The notes under the pieces are model-generated. The model saw only the letters and a program-made list of their open reading frames with translations, did not search any database and was not told where the DNA came from. A stretch of DNA of 64,000 bases from Corallincola platygyrae (lineage in GTDB: Bacteria > Pseudomonadota > Gammaproteobacteria > Enterobacterales > Neiellaceae): NCBI RefSeq assembly GCF_039544265.1, contig NZ_BAABLI010000003.1, forward strand, positions 89,101 to 153,100, in the 5' to 3' direction. The position numbers and the translations under genes were made by a program. This document shows positions 8,810-17,624 of the stretch, piece after piece (positions within the stretch are counted from its first letter, which is position 1; every line of letters starts with the position of its first letter).

Positions 8810-9471
8810 TCCAAATCCTTAACTGTTAGCAATCCTCTACGCAACAGTTCTGCGCGAGCTTGTTTCATATCAGCGTCACTCATACCTTTCATGACACTAG
8901 CGAGAATAGTTACAACTATGAAATATCTGGCAGCTGTGTTTACGCCAGATTTAGTAATTTTTAATCCTGTTTGTTTTGCAACTTGAGGGGCTGTTTGTTT
9001 GACCATTCCTGCACCAGAAACATCGGCTATCCAACCTTTTAAGCCCGTTGTAGACACGCCAAAGATCAGTGCCGCAATCCAGCTTGCCTCTAGCTTAGGA
9101 TCAATGGTGAAGAACCAAGAGTTAATGAGATCACTCACAGTTTTGTTGGAATCAAAGAATTCTCTTAATTCTTTGTCTGACAAGCACCACTTGTTCCAGT
9201 TGGGATTGGCAACGTTTTGAGCTAAGAGTACTTGAATTGCCCCTAAAAACTTTTCGTTACCAAGACTTTTAGCTAATGGCAGAACTTTGTTTTGCTCAAA
9301 ACGGCTAAGTTGGCGATACAACAGAACGCCTGTCAGAACAGGTAACACCTTGTCCTTGTTGCTTCTAATAAAAGGGTAGTGCTGATCTAGCTTCATCAGC
9401 TTGGAAAGGTAGATAACAGGCTCTTGAGCCGCATCTTCAAGTTTGTAATTTCGAGATCCAAAAACGCTCAT
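8806..9471 (-). CDS. Hypothetical protein with two membrane segments
   Basis: A 221-residue protein, not recognised. The N-terminal 110 residues are soluble and helical (YKLEDAAQEPVIYLSKLMKL at the start, then a DKELREFFDSNKTVSDL stretch). Two hydrophobic segments follow, about residues 128-148 (ASWIAALIFGVSTTGL) and 183-200 (YFIVVTILASVMKGM). The C-terminus DADMKQARAELLRRGLLTVKDL looks like a short SHOCT-like helix pair, which is a weak resemblance only. GGAG precedes the ATG. First gene of a coupled pair with the 103-residue membrane protein. Confidence 0.7.
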   Translation of the reverse strand: MSVFGSRNYKLEDAAQEPVIYLSKLMKLDQHYPFIRSNKDKVLPVLTGVLLYRQLSRFEQNKVLPLAKSLGNEKFLGAIQVLLAQNVANPNWNKWCLSDKELREFFDSNKTVSDLINSWFFTIDPKLEASWIAALIFGVSTTGLKGWIADVSGAGMVKQTAPQVAKQTGLKITKSGVNTAARYFIVVTILASVMKGMSDADMKQARAELLRRGLLTVKDLE

Positions 9472-9647
9472 TTCAACACTCCATGTCGATTATTTACTTA
9501 ATGCGCTCTGTAACCTACTACAAGCATTTGTAGGTCACAAATCTAACAGGCGTAAACATGTGGTAGCGCAAAAAATGAGCTGTTAGGTGCCATGCTTTTG
9601 TAAATACTAATATTTATTGGATTCTTCCAGCGAATGCTGGCGACTGC

Positions 9648-9666
9648 ATTGCAGCATCAACCCCTT
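9648..9666 (+). repeat. 19-bp direct repeat, right copy
   Basis: ATTGCAGCATCAACCCCTT; the second copy of the 8346-8364 repeat. It lies 64 bases before the Dabb gene. Confidence 0.5.
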
Positions 9667-9729
9667 GTTTTTTGTGGCGGGTCTCGGTTAGTTTCGAGTT
9701 GTTCAGAAAAACAGGTTTTGGGATAAAAG

Positions 9730-10026
9730 ATGATCCGCCATATTTTGCTTATCAAGTTTAAACAAGATGCTGAGCCTGCCGGGATAGAAAAGCTTAAAGG
9801 TCTGTTTGAAGCTATACCCGACAAGATTGAAGGGGTGGTGTCAGTGGAGTGGGGTGTTAACGATAGCCCCGAGCATAAAAACCAGGGTTTTACCCATTCT
9901 GTATTTATGACTTTTTCCGATGAGGCGGGGCGTCAGCAGTATTTTCCGCATCCAGCCCATGATGCGTTGAAAGTGGTATTCAGGCCTTTGCTGGAAGATA
10001 TTTTGGTGTTTGATTATCAGGTGTAG
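9730..10026 (+). CDS. Dabb family (stress-responsive alpha/beta barrel) protein
   Basis: A 98-residue single-domain Dabb protein, a dimeric ferredoxin-like alpha/beta barrel. It starts MIRHILLIKFKQDA, the family hallmark, with GVVSVEWGVNDSPEHKNQGF in the middle and FRPLLEDILVFDYQV at the end. Members range from stress proteins to small-molecule cyclases; the role here is unknown. Stands alone, transcribed away from the two-gene unit on its left. Confidence 0.88.
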   Translation: MIRHILLIKFKQDAEPAGIEKLKGLFEAIPDKIEGVVSVEWGVNDSPEHKNQGFTHSVFMTFSDEAGRQQYFPHPAHDALKVVFRPLLEDILVFDYQV

Positions 10027-10051
10027 AGCCTGTCGTTAGATGAACTGCTGT

Positions 10052-10975
10052 TTATGCCTTATAAGCCGTAACCCGATTCCTTCCCTGATGTTTTGACTCA
10101 TACAGGGCTTCATCTGCCTGCTGGTATAAATCCTCAAACTCGGCATCACAGCCAAGTGTGCTGACCCCCACTGAGACACTTAATTTGATTTGCTGACCCT
10201 GATACTCAAACTCGGTCGCGGCGATAGCTTCGCGGGTTCGGTTGGCGATCATCACGGCTTCTTTCTGATTGGTATTGCTGAGGAATACGCCAAACTCTTC
10301 ACCGCCTATGCGGCCGAGGATGTCGTAGGGGCGGATCGCGCCTTTAATTAGTGACGCCACGTGTTGCAGCACTTCATCTCCGGCTTGGTGGCCATAGGTA
10401 TCATTCACGTTTTTAAAGAAGTCTAAATCGAACAACAGCAGGGTCATGGATACGCCGGTACGTCGGCAGCGGCTGAGTTCGCTTTTGACCGATTCGACCA
10501 ACGCGCGGCGGTTGCCTACCTGAGTCAGCTCATCGGTGAGCGCGGCGGCTTTCAGGTTGGAGACGTTTTTTTGTAGTGATTCCTCAATCACTTTCTGCGA
10601 GGTGATTTCTTTAATCTGCATCAGCAGCTCTTGTTTGGCGTTGGTTTGCTCTGAGAACAGAAACCAACGGCCATCGAAATAATCAACTTCAAACAGGCGG
10701 TAGGGGCGGGAGCGGCGGACCTTGCTGGTGTAGGCAATAAACTGCTCAATATCACCGCTGTCAACGCGTACGCCTCGACGGTTTGCGAAGTTAGTTCTGA
10801 GGATCTGCTCCCAGTGCAGTGGCGTTTTGGTTTTGCGGTCGAGGCTGAATAGGTCGGCAAAACTGGGGTTGCAATAGATAAGGTATTCGTTGCTATCGAA
10901 TATGGCGTAACCATCTCGTGTCATCTCCAAAAACTCTTGCAGACGATTCTGAATGTCATCACATACGTCGAACAT
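10052..10975 (-). CDS. Diguanylate cyclase with PAS sensor
   Basis: A 307-residue cytoplasmic enzyme making cyclic di-GMP from two GTP. The N-terminal PAS-like domain covers about residues 8-130 (DGYAIFDSNEYLIYCNPSFADL), followed by a helical linker. The GGDEF domain covers about 145-307, with active-site GGEEF in GRIGGEEFGVFL and an inhibitory I-site RPYD five residues before it, so product inhibition is expected. No transmembrane segment, so the input is a cytosolic signal. An EAL phosphodiesterase for the same messenger is encoded 8 kb to the right. Confidence 0.93.
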   Translation of the reverse strand: MFDVCDDIQNRLQEFLEMTRDGYAIFDSNEYLIYCNPSFADLFSLDRKTKTPLHWEQILRTNFANRRGVRVDSGDIEQFIAYTSKVRRSRPYRLFEVDYFDGRWFLFSEQTNAKQELLMQIKEITSQKVIEESLQKNVSNLKAAALTDELTQVGNRRALVESVKSELSRCRRTGVSMTLLLFDLDFFKNVNDTYGHQAGDEVLQHVASLIKGAIRPYDILGRIGGEEFGVFLSNTNQKEAVMIANRTREAIAATEFEYQGQQIKLSVSVGVSTLGCDAEFEDLYQQADEALYESKHQGRNRVTAYKA

Positions 10976-11075
10976 GGTAGGGCCTACGTGAACACTCCTT
11001 TGCTAGTAACTATAGTGTTCAGGCGGGTGGTTGGCTAAGCGGGTAAAGCTTGTTAGCCGTTTGTTAGCTGGCGGT

Positions 11076-11987
11076 CTAGCAGTTTTGAACGCGCTTGTTT
11101 TGTGCTGCGCTTCGCCGCCTGTACAGCACCAGTGACGACAGTATCACCAGCCCACCTACCACCTTTTGCAGATGAAACGCTTCGCCCAGCAGGCTCAGGC
11201 TGATGGCCAGTGTCCATAGCGGCTCCAGAATCATAATCAGTGAGGCGGTCTCTATCTTCACCGATGATTGGCCTAGCGTCTGCACCAGATAGCGTAAAAC
11301 CGTCGCGCCGACAATTGAGATCGCAAACCAGAACAGTACGGCATTCGACAGTTCAAACTGTGTGAGCGCAAAGCTGACATTTTCTGAACCGGAGATAGCA
11401 TTGAGTTGGGCATTGAACTGAGCAAAGAGCAGGCCGCTAATCCCCACCACGGTTAGCTGGATGCAGATAGATAGCAAGGTAGGCACGGAGGCGGTCAGAC
11501 GTTTGTTCAGTACAAAATGCGCAGACAGCAGCACTGATGCCGCTAAGAATCCCAATTGGCTTTGTTCCAGTGTCCAGCCGTCGGTGAGGGTCAGCAACAT
11601 CATGCCGACAATGGCGACGGGCAGGGCGATCCAGTAGGGCTTGTTTGGCCTTTCCCGAAACAGCATCCAGGCTGTGAGCGGTGCCAGGATCACTGCCAGA
11701 CTCATAATGAACGCGCCTTCCGACAATGAGCTGGTTCTGGATACCGCGTATACCCACACCTGGAGGGCAATCGACAGGATCACTCCGACACTAACCAGAT
11801 ACGCAAACTGTCGTCTATCGAGGGTGTTGAACTGCTTGTAACAGCTGGGAAGCAGTAATAGTCCGGCAATAAGAAAACGGCTGCCGATAAACAGATCGCC
11901 AGGCATCTCGGCGACCACCATTTTCGAGGCTCCCCAGCCGAGTGCTGCGAGCAGGGTGGTCAAAACAAGATAGATTTCACCGCGCAT
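11076..11987 (-). CDS. EamA/DMT-family transporter
   Basis: A 303-residue inner-membrane protein of the drug/metabolite transporter superfamily. About ten hydrophobic helices are arranged as two EamA repeats; the first runs from LVLTTLLAALGWGASK, the second from FLAASVLLSAHFVLNKR. The C-terminus is basic (YRRRSAAQNKRV), as usual for the cytosolic side. An AAGG-like site precedes the ATG. Substrate is unknown: the family includes amino-acid, nucleotide-sugar and metabolite exporters. It lies beyond a terminator from nemA and is probably its own transcription unit. Confidence 0.88.
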   Translation of the reverse strand: MRGEIYLVLTTLLAALGWGASKMVVAEMPGDLFIGSRFLIAGLLLLPSCYKQFNTLDRRQFAYLVSVGVILSIALQVWVYAVSRTSSLSEGAFIMSLAVILAPLTAWMLFRERPNKPYWIALPVAIVGMMLLTLTDGWTLEQSQLGFLAASVLLSAHFVLNKRLTASVPTLLSICIQLTVVGISGLLFAQFNAQLNAISGSENVSFALTQFELSNAVLFWFAISIVGATVLRYLVQTLGQSSVKIETASLIMILEPLWTLAISLSLLGEAFHLQKVVGGLVILSSLVLYRRRSAAQNKRVQNC

Positions 11988-12043
11988 AAATATACCTTGG
12001 GTGAGCCATTATCAGGAGCCTTCGAAGCATCGCTGACACCTAA

Positions 12044-12095
12044 AAACCAAAAATGAGGTACCCCGATAAGGGATACCTCTTATGTTTTGGTTCAG
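12044..12095 (-). terminator. Rho-independent terminator of nemA
   Basis: A stem of GAGGTACCC pairing with GGGATACCTC (12055-12063 with 12070-12079, one imperfect pair), followed on the minus strand by ATTTTTGG and a further T run. It lies between nemA and the EamA gene. Confidence 0.7.
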
Positions 12096-12118
12096 CACTG
12101 TTTTAGGCCTATTAAAAA

Positions 12119-13219
12119 CTAGGCCTTTTGATAAAACGGATAGTCGGTCAGACCTTTCTCCGCGCCGCCAAACAGTGTGTCTGGATCGTGAGGTGCCAGC
12201 GGGTAGCTGTTTCTAATCCGAGCCGGCAGATCAGGGTTGGCGATAAATGGGCGACCAAAACCGATCATGTCGGCATAGCCATCGTTAATCGCCTCTACCG
12301 CTTTGTCACTGTCGTAACGGCCAGCGTAAATAAGAACACCCTTGTAGGCTTCGCGTACCGCTTGTTTAAACGCCACTGGTGTATCTGGGGCATCGTCCCA
12401 GTCAACTTCTGCGATATGTACGTAAACCACATTCAGTTTGTTTAACAGGGCTGCCGCTGCTGTGTAGGTTTCTACCGGTGTCTTATCGATGGTGCCGTTT
12501 AGTGAAGTAAATGGTGCCAAGCGCACACCGACCCGCTCTGCGCCGATAGCATCCACCATGGCTGCCACCACTTCGCCCATAAAACGCAGACGGTTTTCGA
12601 TAGAGCCGCCATATTCGTCTGTACGATGGTTGGCTTCTGAATCGATAAACTGGTTAATCAGGTAACCGTTGGCTGCGTGTAGTTCGATACCGTCAAAACC
12701 TGCTTCAACCGCGTTCAGTGCTGCCTGGCGGTACTGTTCAATCACGTCGGCGATGTCCTGCTTGGTCATCTCACGTGGTTCAACCACGTCAACAAAGCCA
12801 GGGGCATTGCTGCCATCATCGATAAACACTTTCACGTTTTCCGCTTTCAGCGCTGACGATGAGATTGGCTGCTGACCACCGATGTTTGCCGGGTGGGTGA
12901 CACGGCCTACGTGCCAGACCTGCGCAAAGATAACGCCGCCTTTTTCGTGCACGGCGTCAGTGACTTTTTTCCAGCCTGCGATCTGTTCGTCGGTATAGAT
13001 ACCTGGCGTCCAGGCATAGCCCTGACCCATCTCTGAGATCTGGGTGCCTTCGGCGACGATTAAGCCTGCTGATGCACGCTGGGCATAGTATTCCGCCATC
13101 ATCTCGTTGGCTGCGTTGCCCGGCTGGCTGGCGCGTGAGCGGGTCATCGGTGGCATTACGATGCGGTTGTTCAGTGTCAGTTTGCCTAGCTGGATTGAAT
13201 CAAATAATACGTTGCTCAT
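12119..13219 (-). CDS. nemA: Old yellow enzyme, N-ethylmaleimide reductase type
   Basis: A 366-residue FMN-dependent alkene reductase that reduces electrophilic C=C bonds and nitro groups with NAD(P)H. The N-terminus LTLNNRIVMPPMTRSRA and the substrate/FMN motif ELHAANGYLINQFID are diagnostic; FGRPFIANPDLPARI is the late flavin phosphate loop. Full length for the family (E. coli NemA 365). AGGAGA precedes the ATG. The gene follows gloA on the same strand after 12 bases, so the pair forms a reactive-electrophile detoxification operon as in E. coli nemRA-gloA, but no nemR repressor gene is beside it. Confidence 0.95.
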   Translation of the reverse strand: MSNVLFDSIQLGKLTLNNRIVMPPMTRSRASQPGNAANEMMAEYYAQRASAGLIVAEGTQISEMGQGYAWTPGIYTDEQIAGWKKVTDAVHEKGGVIFAQVWHVGRVTHPANIGGQQPISSSALKAENVKVFIDDGSNAPGFVDVVEPREMTKQDIADVIEQYRQAALNAVEAGFDGIELHAANGYLINQFIDSEANHRTDEYGGSIENRLRFMGEVVAAMVDAIGAERVGVRLAPFTSLNGTIDKTPVETYTAAAALLNKLNVVYVHIAEVDWDDAPDTPVAFKQAVREAYKGVLIYAGRYDSDKAVEAINDGYADMIGFGRPFIANPDLPARIRNSYPLAPHDPDTLFGGAEKGLTDYPFYQKA

Positions 13220-13231
13220 CTTTGGATTCTC

Positions 13232-13618
13232 CTACTTGCTCAGCTGGACCAGTTCGATTGGGTAGCCATCTGGGTCTTTCACAAAAGCGATATGTGTGGT
13301 GCCACCTTTCAGTGGGCCTGGCTCACGGGTGATGTTGCCACCCAGTGCCTGGATCTTGTCGCAGGCAGCGTAGATATCATCCACGCCCAGCGCGAGGTGA
13401 CCAAAAGCGGTACCCATCTCATATTCGTGGGTATCCCAGTTGTAAGTCAGCTCGATAGTGGCGCCGTCAGCCTGATGTTCATAACCGACAAATACCAGGG
13501 TGTAGCGGTAGTCAGGATTCTCCATTCTATCCAGTACACGCATACCAAGGACCTTGGTATAAAACTCGATGGACTTGTCCAGATCGGTAACGCGGATCAT
13601 CGTGTGCAAAAATTTCAT
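13232..13618 (-). CDS. gloA: Glyoxalase I (lactoylglutathione lyase)
   Basis: A 128-residue metalloenzyme converting the hemithioacetal of methylglyoxal and glutathione to S-lactoylglutathione. It starts MKFLHTMIRVTDLDKSIEFY with the first metal His; GHLALGVDDIYAACD holds the second His, IELTYNWD and YPIELVQL the Glu ligands. Two VOC repeats, usual length for the proteobacterial Ni-dependent form. AGGA precedes the ATG. First gene of the gloA-nemA operon. Confidence 0.95.
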   Translation of the reverse strand: MKFLHTMIRVTDLDKSIEFYTKVLGMRVLDRMENPDYRYTLVFVGYEHQADGATIELTYNWDTHEYEMGTAFGHLALGVDDIYAACDKIQALGGNITREPGPLKGGTTHIAFVKDPDGYPIELVQLSK

Positions 13619-13765
13619 GGTTATTCCTGTCTAACTGCGCCTTTCAACATTTTTGATAAACGTTATTCGGTGGACGTTTGCTGGTTGAGTTCGGCGACTG
13701 ATGGTTCATCTGTTTTGAAACTGAGGGAAATATACGCGGGAACTGTTTATTCAAAAAATTATCAT

Positions 13766-13786
13766 TGATTATGCATACAATAATCA
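13766..13786. promoter_or_regulatory. Inverted repeat in gloA upstream region
   Basis: TGATTAT-N7-ATAATCA in the AT-rich centre of the 417-base gap between gloA (minus) and the AhpD-like gene (plus). It sits about 150 bases upstream of gloA and could be an operator for either gene. No regulator gene is adjacent, so the binding protein is unknown. Nothing else is recognised in the gap. Confidence 0.35.
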
Positions 13787-14035
13787 TTTGTTATGGATGA
13801 TATTTGCCTCTCTTGCGCGCCTCTCTTTCTCGCCTGCTTACGCCACTCTGGCGCCATAAGCTGGGCGCAAACGATATCGAAACATGCGTGTAATTAGTTC
13901 GCTGGCGAACGCCGTTTTTTTGACCTGAGAACAGGGGCTTGGACCTGTTTCATGTAGCATTTGGTTGGCAAGGGAGTATTTACCCCCAGTAAAAAGAACG
14001 TTGTGAAGTTCGGTATCGATTATCAAGGAACAGCT

Positions 14036-14323
14036 ATGTTAGGGAAGCATCAAAAGCCTTATGAAAATTTCTATCACTCCACCCATGAAAATGAACATTT
14101 AGACAGCAAAACCGAGCTGTTGGTGGGGTTGGCTGCGGCGATGGCGATGAACTGTTTGCCATGTACCCGCTACTACCTGACACAGGCGAAGAGGGCGGGC
14201 ATTACCAAAGGTGAGATCTCGGATGTGACCGCTAAGGTGATGGCGGTGGCGGCAGGTCAGAAAAAGCTGCAGATGCAGGAAGTGCTGGAAAAGTATCAGA
14301 TAGATCTGGATACATTCGAGTGA
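14036..14323 (+). CDS. Carboxymuconolactone decarboxylase/AhpD-like protein
   Basis: A 95-residue member of the AhpD-like all-helical family. The core ELLVGLAAAMAMNCLPCTRYY has the CxxC pair that in AhpD-type proteins acts as a redox-active or peroxidase centre, followed by AGITKGEISDVTAKVMAVAAG. ATG at 14036 is chosen because AAGGAA lies five bases upstream; an in-frame ATG at 13961 has no such site and would add 25 unconserved residues. Likely a small thiol-dependent antioxidant protein, unproven. Confidence 0.85.
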   Translation: MLGKHQKPYENFYHSTHENEHLDSKTELLVGLAAAMAMNCLPCTRYYLTQAKRAGITKGEISDVTAKVMAVAAGQKKLQMQEVLEKYQIDLDTFE

Positions 14324-14329
14324 CGCCTT

Positions 14330-14350
14330 GGGGGATTTTAATCCCCCGTT
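14330..14350. terminator. Hairpin between convergent genes
   Basis: GGGGGAT-TTTA-ATCCCCC between the AhpD-like gene (plus) and the 133-residue gene (minus). The following U-run is poor, so termination strength is uncertain. Confidence 0.5.
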
Positions 14351-14370
14351 CTGACTGGCGCGCGGCAGCC

Positions 14371-14772
14371 TTAGTCAAATACAAATGGGCAGCCGCCATA
14401 TTCGTTAAAAGCATCATCCCAACGGCGAACATCGTTAGCGCGACGCCAGCGACTATGGAAGAACTCCATCAGGCAGTTGCCTTGGTCCAGTTCAATCAGC
14501 AGTTTGTCGAACTCTTTCACTTTGTCGTATTCAGGATATTCTCGGCTCTTTCCCCAAGTGAGTCCGCCGTTGGCTTCTGCGTATCGTAGCCAAAAGGTTT
14601 CTATATCCACCCATTCGGCTTTGCTTTCATCCCAGGCGACAAGACTACCTGCAGACGTTTGCCTGACTTCACCGCTAGCAGGGGCGCCTGTGTCTGCCGC
14701 TTTGCCAGACGGGTCTGCGCTGCAGGCGCTGGAAGCCAGAATCAATAAAATCATCACTATAAATCTTTGCAT
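14371..14772 (-). CDS. Exported small protein, possible lipoprotein
   Basis: A 133-residue protein, not recognised. The N-terminus MQRFIVMILLILASSACSAD is a signal peptide; the Cys after SSA could be lipidated but lacks the usual Leu at -3. The mature part is acidic and Trp-rich (WVDIETFWLRYAEANGG, FHSRWRRANDVRRWDDAF) with Cys residues that could pair. Start at 14772 is chosen for its GGAGAA site; an upstream in-frame ATG at 14802 would put ten residues ahead of the signal. It follows the second solute-binding gene by 37 bases and may belong to that transcript. Confidence 0.7.
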   Translation of the reverse strand: MQRFIVMILLILASSACSADPSGKAADTGAPASGEVRQTSAGSLVAWDESKAEWVDIETFWLRYAEANGGLTWGKSREYPEYDKVKEFDKLLIELDQGNCLMEFFHSRWRRANDVRRWDDAFNEYGGCPFVFD

Positions 14773-14809
14773 AGCAGTTCTCCGGGTGCTGCAATTCAAC
14801 ATACGGTGG

Positions 14810-16099
14810 TTAATCTAAATCCAAATCTGAGTCATCATTGAGATAGACATCTTGTCGCAGCTTTTCGAGAGTTTTTAGCGTCCTATCTATATCGCCACTT
14901 TTTAGGAATTGGGCAAAGATGGGCAAGGCTTTTTTCTCAAAGGCGGGTACGGTATCGCGGTCAAAATACTGAGAAACGCCTGCCGCCAAACTAAGAAGCG
15001 CGGCGCCTTGCTGAGTGAAATAGTCAATGCCTGGTTTAGATTCACGATGCGGTGGAAGATAACCTAGCATGTTGTTTAGTTGCTCCTGTACCTCTGCCCG
15101 GGCCATAAAACGAATAAACATTTTGGCTTGCGGAATGTGGCGTGCTCTTTTTGGGATCATCATGATCTCCGTAGGTGCAACTTCATAATGAGGAATGGCT
15201 TCGATTTTTGGAAAGGGCAGAAAGGAGATGTCGCCACCCATTTCGGCATTAAATTTGGTGGTGACAAAGCTGCCTATCAGCACGAAGCCGACCTTTTCTC
15301 TGTAGAGTTTTGGCACCACCTGGTCCCAGCTGAGTGATGCGTGGTCATCGTTGAAAAAGCCTCGCACAACCATCTTTTTCCAGTGAACCAACACTTGCCT
15401 GACTCTGTCGTCGGTAAATGGAACATCACCAGCGAGTAGTTGCTGGTGAAAGTGGAGGCCGTTGACTCTCAGATTTAAATAGTCAAACCAAGCAGCGGCT
15501 GGCCATTGGTTTTTATTGCCAAGACCGACTGGTGCTATTCCGTCTTTACGCAGGGCATCGGCGATATCAATAAACTCACGCCATGTGCCAGGCGGCTGAC
15601 CATATTGCTCAATCAACTCGGGGCGATAATAGAGTCCCCAATGGTAGTAGGATATAGGTAAACCATAAACTTCTTCCCCAATACTAACCCCCGATTTAAC
15701 GTGTCCAAGCGATGCATCCAACGAAAGCTCCTGCCAGATATCTGTGATAGGCAAAATGGCGTCGTTGTTTACATGCACAAATAGCCGTTGCGAAGCCTGC
15801 CACAGCATCACATCGGGCGTGTCATTGCTGGCATAGAGCCATACGGGAAGTTTGCGTTTGTACTCTCTGTCAGTTCTTGCTTCTACCTTAATGCCTATGC
15901 CTGTTTCGTCGGTGAATCTGGCGAATATCTCATGGTAGAGTTCGCGCTGGTTGGGCGTGACTAGAATAGCTACTGTGATGGTGGGTTGCGTCTGAGCAAA
16001 GGCTTTTGGCACTGTGCCGAAAATAAAAAGGACTCCGAGCAGCAGTAACGTTAGCGGGGTTGTTAGCCGTTTTGCTAGAGGTAAGTGGGGATGACACAT
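14810..16099 (-). CDS. Extracellular solute-binding protein family 1 (paralogue B)
   Basis: A periplasmic binding protein of the carbohydrate ABC type (MalE/UgpB fold). A signal peptide (KRLTTPLTLLLLGVLFIFG ending at AFA) precedes VAILVTPNQRELYHEIFARF; YGLPISYYHWGLYYRPELIEQYG and GLGNKNQWPAAAWFDYLNLR are family signatures. The frame is open upstream to 16228; 16099 is chosen because it puts the start 12 residues before the hydrophobic core, but 16162 and 16228 are possible. It is clearly a duplicate of the 16266-17624 gene, co-linear along its length. No permease or ATPase gene is adjacent, so it either serves a transporter elsewhere or works as a sensor subunit. Confidence 0.85.
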   Translation of the reverse strand: MCHPHLPLAKRLTTPLTLLLLGVLFIFGTVPKAFAQTQPTITVAILVTPNQRELYHEIFARFTDETGIGIKVEARTDREYKRKLPVWLYASNDTPDVMLWQASQRLFVHVNNDAILPITDIWQELSLDASLGHVKSGVSIGEEVYGLPISYYHWGLYYRPELIEQYGQPPGTWREFIDIADALRKDGIAPVGLGNKNQWPAAAWFDYLNLRVNGLHFHQQLLAGDVPFTDDRVRQVLVHWKKMVVRGFFNDDHASLSWDQVVPKLYREKVGFVLIGSFVTTKFNAEMGGDISFLPFPKIEAIPHYEVAPTEIMMIPKRARHIPQAKMFIRFMARAEVQEQLNNMLGYLPPHRESKPGIDYFTQQGAALLSLAAGVSQYFDRDTVPAFEKKALPIFAQFLKSGDIDRTLKTLEKLRQDVYLNDDSDLDLD

Positions 16100-16265
16100 C
16101 GTTGCCTGCCATCGCAGACAAGAATAAATCGATTTAAAAAGCAGCTCGCTAACTCGCGACATAATAATGCGTTCATCCCTCTGGCAAATCAGTGCTGTGA
16201 TTCCGGCACAGTATGCAAAAAGTAGCATGTCTTCATGAACTTCGCTTTATCAGAAGTTCTGGATG

Positions 16266-17624
16266 TCAGGGTATCTGGAGCTGTGGTTCACTCAGATAGA
16301 CTTCTTGCCGCGCTTGTTCCAGGGCAGTGATGGCGACGTTCAGGTTTGGGTTTTGCAGAAAGCTGGCGAAGATGGGCAGCGCTCTTTTTTCGAAAGTCGG
16401 TACTGCGTCTCGGTCGAAGTATTGTGATACGCCGGCTGCATTACCCAGTAGTGCGGCACCCTCTTCAACAAAAAGGTCCTGACCAGCTTTGGCACCCAGA
16501 TGAGGCGGCAGGTAGCCGAGTAATTGGTTTAACTCCTGTTGAATGTCTGCTCTTGCCATAAAGCGAATAAACTTTTTCGCTCCGATGATGTTTTTGGCTT
16601 TTTTAGGGATCATTATCAGGTCGGTTGGCGCCACTTCATATCTGGGGATCGCCGCTATCTTGGGAAAGGGCAGAAACGCGATTTCATTGCGGTTAGCCTC
16701 GTTGAGCTTGGAGTTAATAAAGTTCGCCATCAGGGTAAAGCCAACCTTTTCTCGATAGAGCTCCGGTACGACCTGATCCCAATCGATAAGAGCATGATTT
16801 TCATTGAACAGACCTGCATCGATCATCTTTTTCCAGGTCGTCAAAACTTCACGGACCTTTGGGTGAGAAAATGGGAGATCGCCTGCTAGCAACGCCTGAT
16901 GAAACGCCAGACCATTAATTCTTAAGTCCAGATAGTCAAACCATGCAGCCGCTGGCCAGAGGTTTTTATTCCCTAAGCCTATGGGAACAATGCCATCACG
17001 CTTTAGCGCCTCGCATATAGCAGTAAACTCAGGCCAGGTTTGTGGCGGCTTGCCATATTTCTCAATCAGGGCCGGGTTGTAGTAGAGGCCCCAGTGATAA
17101 TAGGAGGTGGGTAGTCCGTAGATCTCTCCCTGCCAGCTTACGCCAGAATTGATATGGCCCAGCGCAGCCTCCAACTCCATGGATTGCCAGATATCAGTGA
17201 TAGGCAATATCACGCCGTTTTTTGCGTGGGCAAACAGGCGCTGTGATGCTTGCCATTGCAGCACATCGGGGCTGTCTATATCGGTGTAGAGCCACATAGG
17301 TAGCCACCGTTTATATTCGCTATCCGATTTGGGGACGATTTTCACCGATATGCCGGTTTCCTCGGAGAACCTTGAGAACACGCGATAGTAGGGTGGTCGT
17401 TGATTCGGCGTGACCAGAATGGCAACGCTGATTTCATTCTGGCTGGCTGAACTTACCAAAGGATCGAGCGTATCCGATGAACTGATGGCATGGGATGACC
17501 ATGCAAGGCTGAAAGCAGCGAGAACATGTAGCAGACGTAACAGCAGGCTGAAAGACCGAGCGCCATACCGGTGAGTCTGCCAGTCATTCAGTGCGGTTTG
17601 GCACGACAGCTGCGTATCCCTCAT
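16266..17624 (-). CDS. Extracellular solute-binding protein family 1 (paralogue A)
   Basis: A 452-residue periplasmic binding protein of the same family as its downstream neighbour. The N-terminus has a 20-residue hydrophilic lead before the hydrophobic signal (LLLRLLHVLAAFSLAWSSHA). Shared blocks include ILVTPNQRPPYYRVFSRFSE, YGLPTSYYHWGLYYNPALIE and ATPase-independent C-terminal YLPPHLGAKAGQDLF. The ATG overlaps the stop of the thioesterase gene (ATGA), which fixes the start and couples the two genes. The sugar bound is unknown. Gene order thioesterase, binding protein A, binding protein B is likely one operon. Confidence 0.88.
   Translation of the reverse strand: MRDTQLSCQTALNDWQTHRYGARSFSLLLRLLHVLAAFSLAWSSHAISSSDTLDPLVSSASQNEISVAILVTPNQRPPYYRVFSRFSEETGISVKIVPKSDSEYKRWLPMWLYTDIDSPDVLQWQASQRLFAHAKNGVILPITDIWQSMELEAALGHINSGVSWQGEIYGLPTSYYHWGLYYNPALIEKYGKPPQTWPEFTAICEALKRDGIVPIGLGNKNLWPAAAWFDYLDLRINGLAFHQALLAGDLPFSHPKVREVLTTWKKMIDAGLFNENHALIDWDQVVPELYREKVGFTLMANFINSKLNEANRNEIAFLPFPKIAAIPRYEVAPTDLIMIPKKAKNIIGAKKFIRFMARADIQQELNQLLGYLPPHLGAKAGQDLFVEEGAALLGNAAGVSQYFDRDAVPTFEKRALPIFASFLQNPNLNVAITALEQARQEVYLSEPQLQIP

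Noticed and set aside
9534..9590. attC-like site ATCTAAC ... GTTAGGT with CTAACAG/CTGTTAG arms near the two-gene unit
   Set aside because: The outer boxes fit the RYYYAAC/GTTRRRY rule, but the 30 bases between do not form the paired inner arms of an integron attC, there is no second site on the other side, and the gene orientation is wrong for a cassette.
13961..14035. N-terminal extension of the AhpD-like protein
   Set aside because: No ribosome-binding site at 13961, while AAGGAA precedes the ATG at 14036 and family similarity starts after it.
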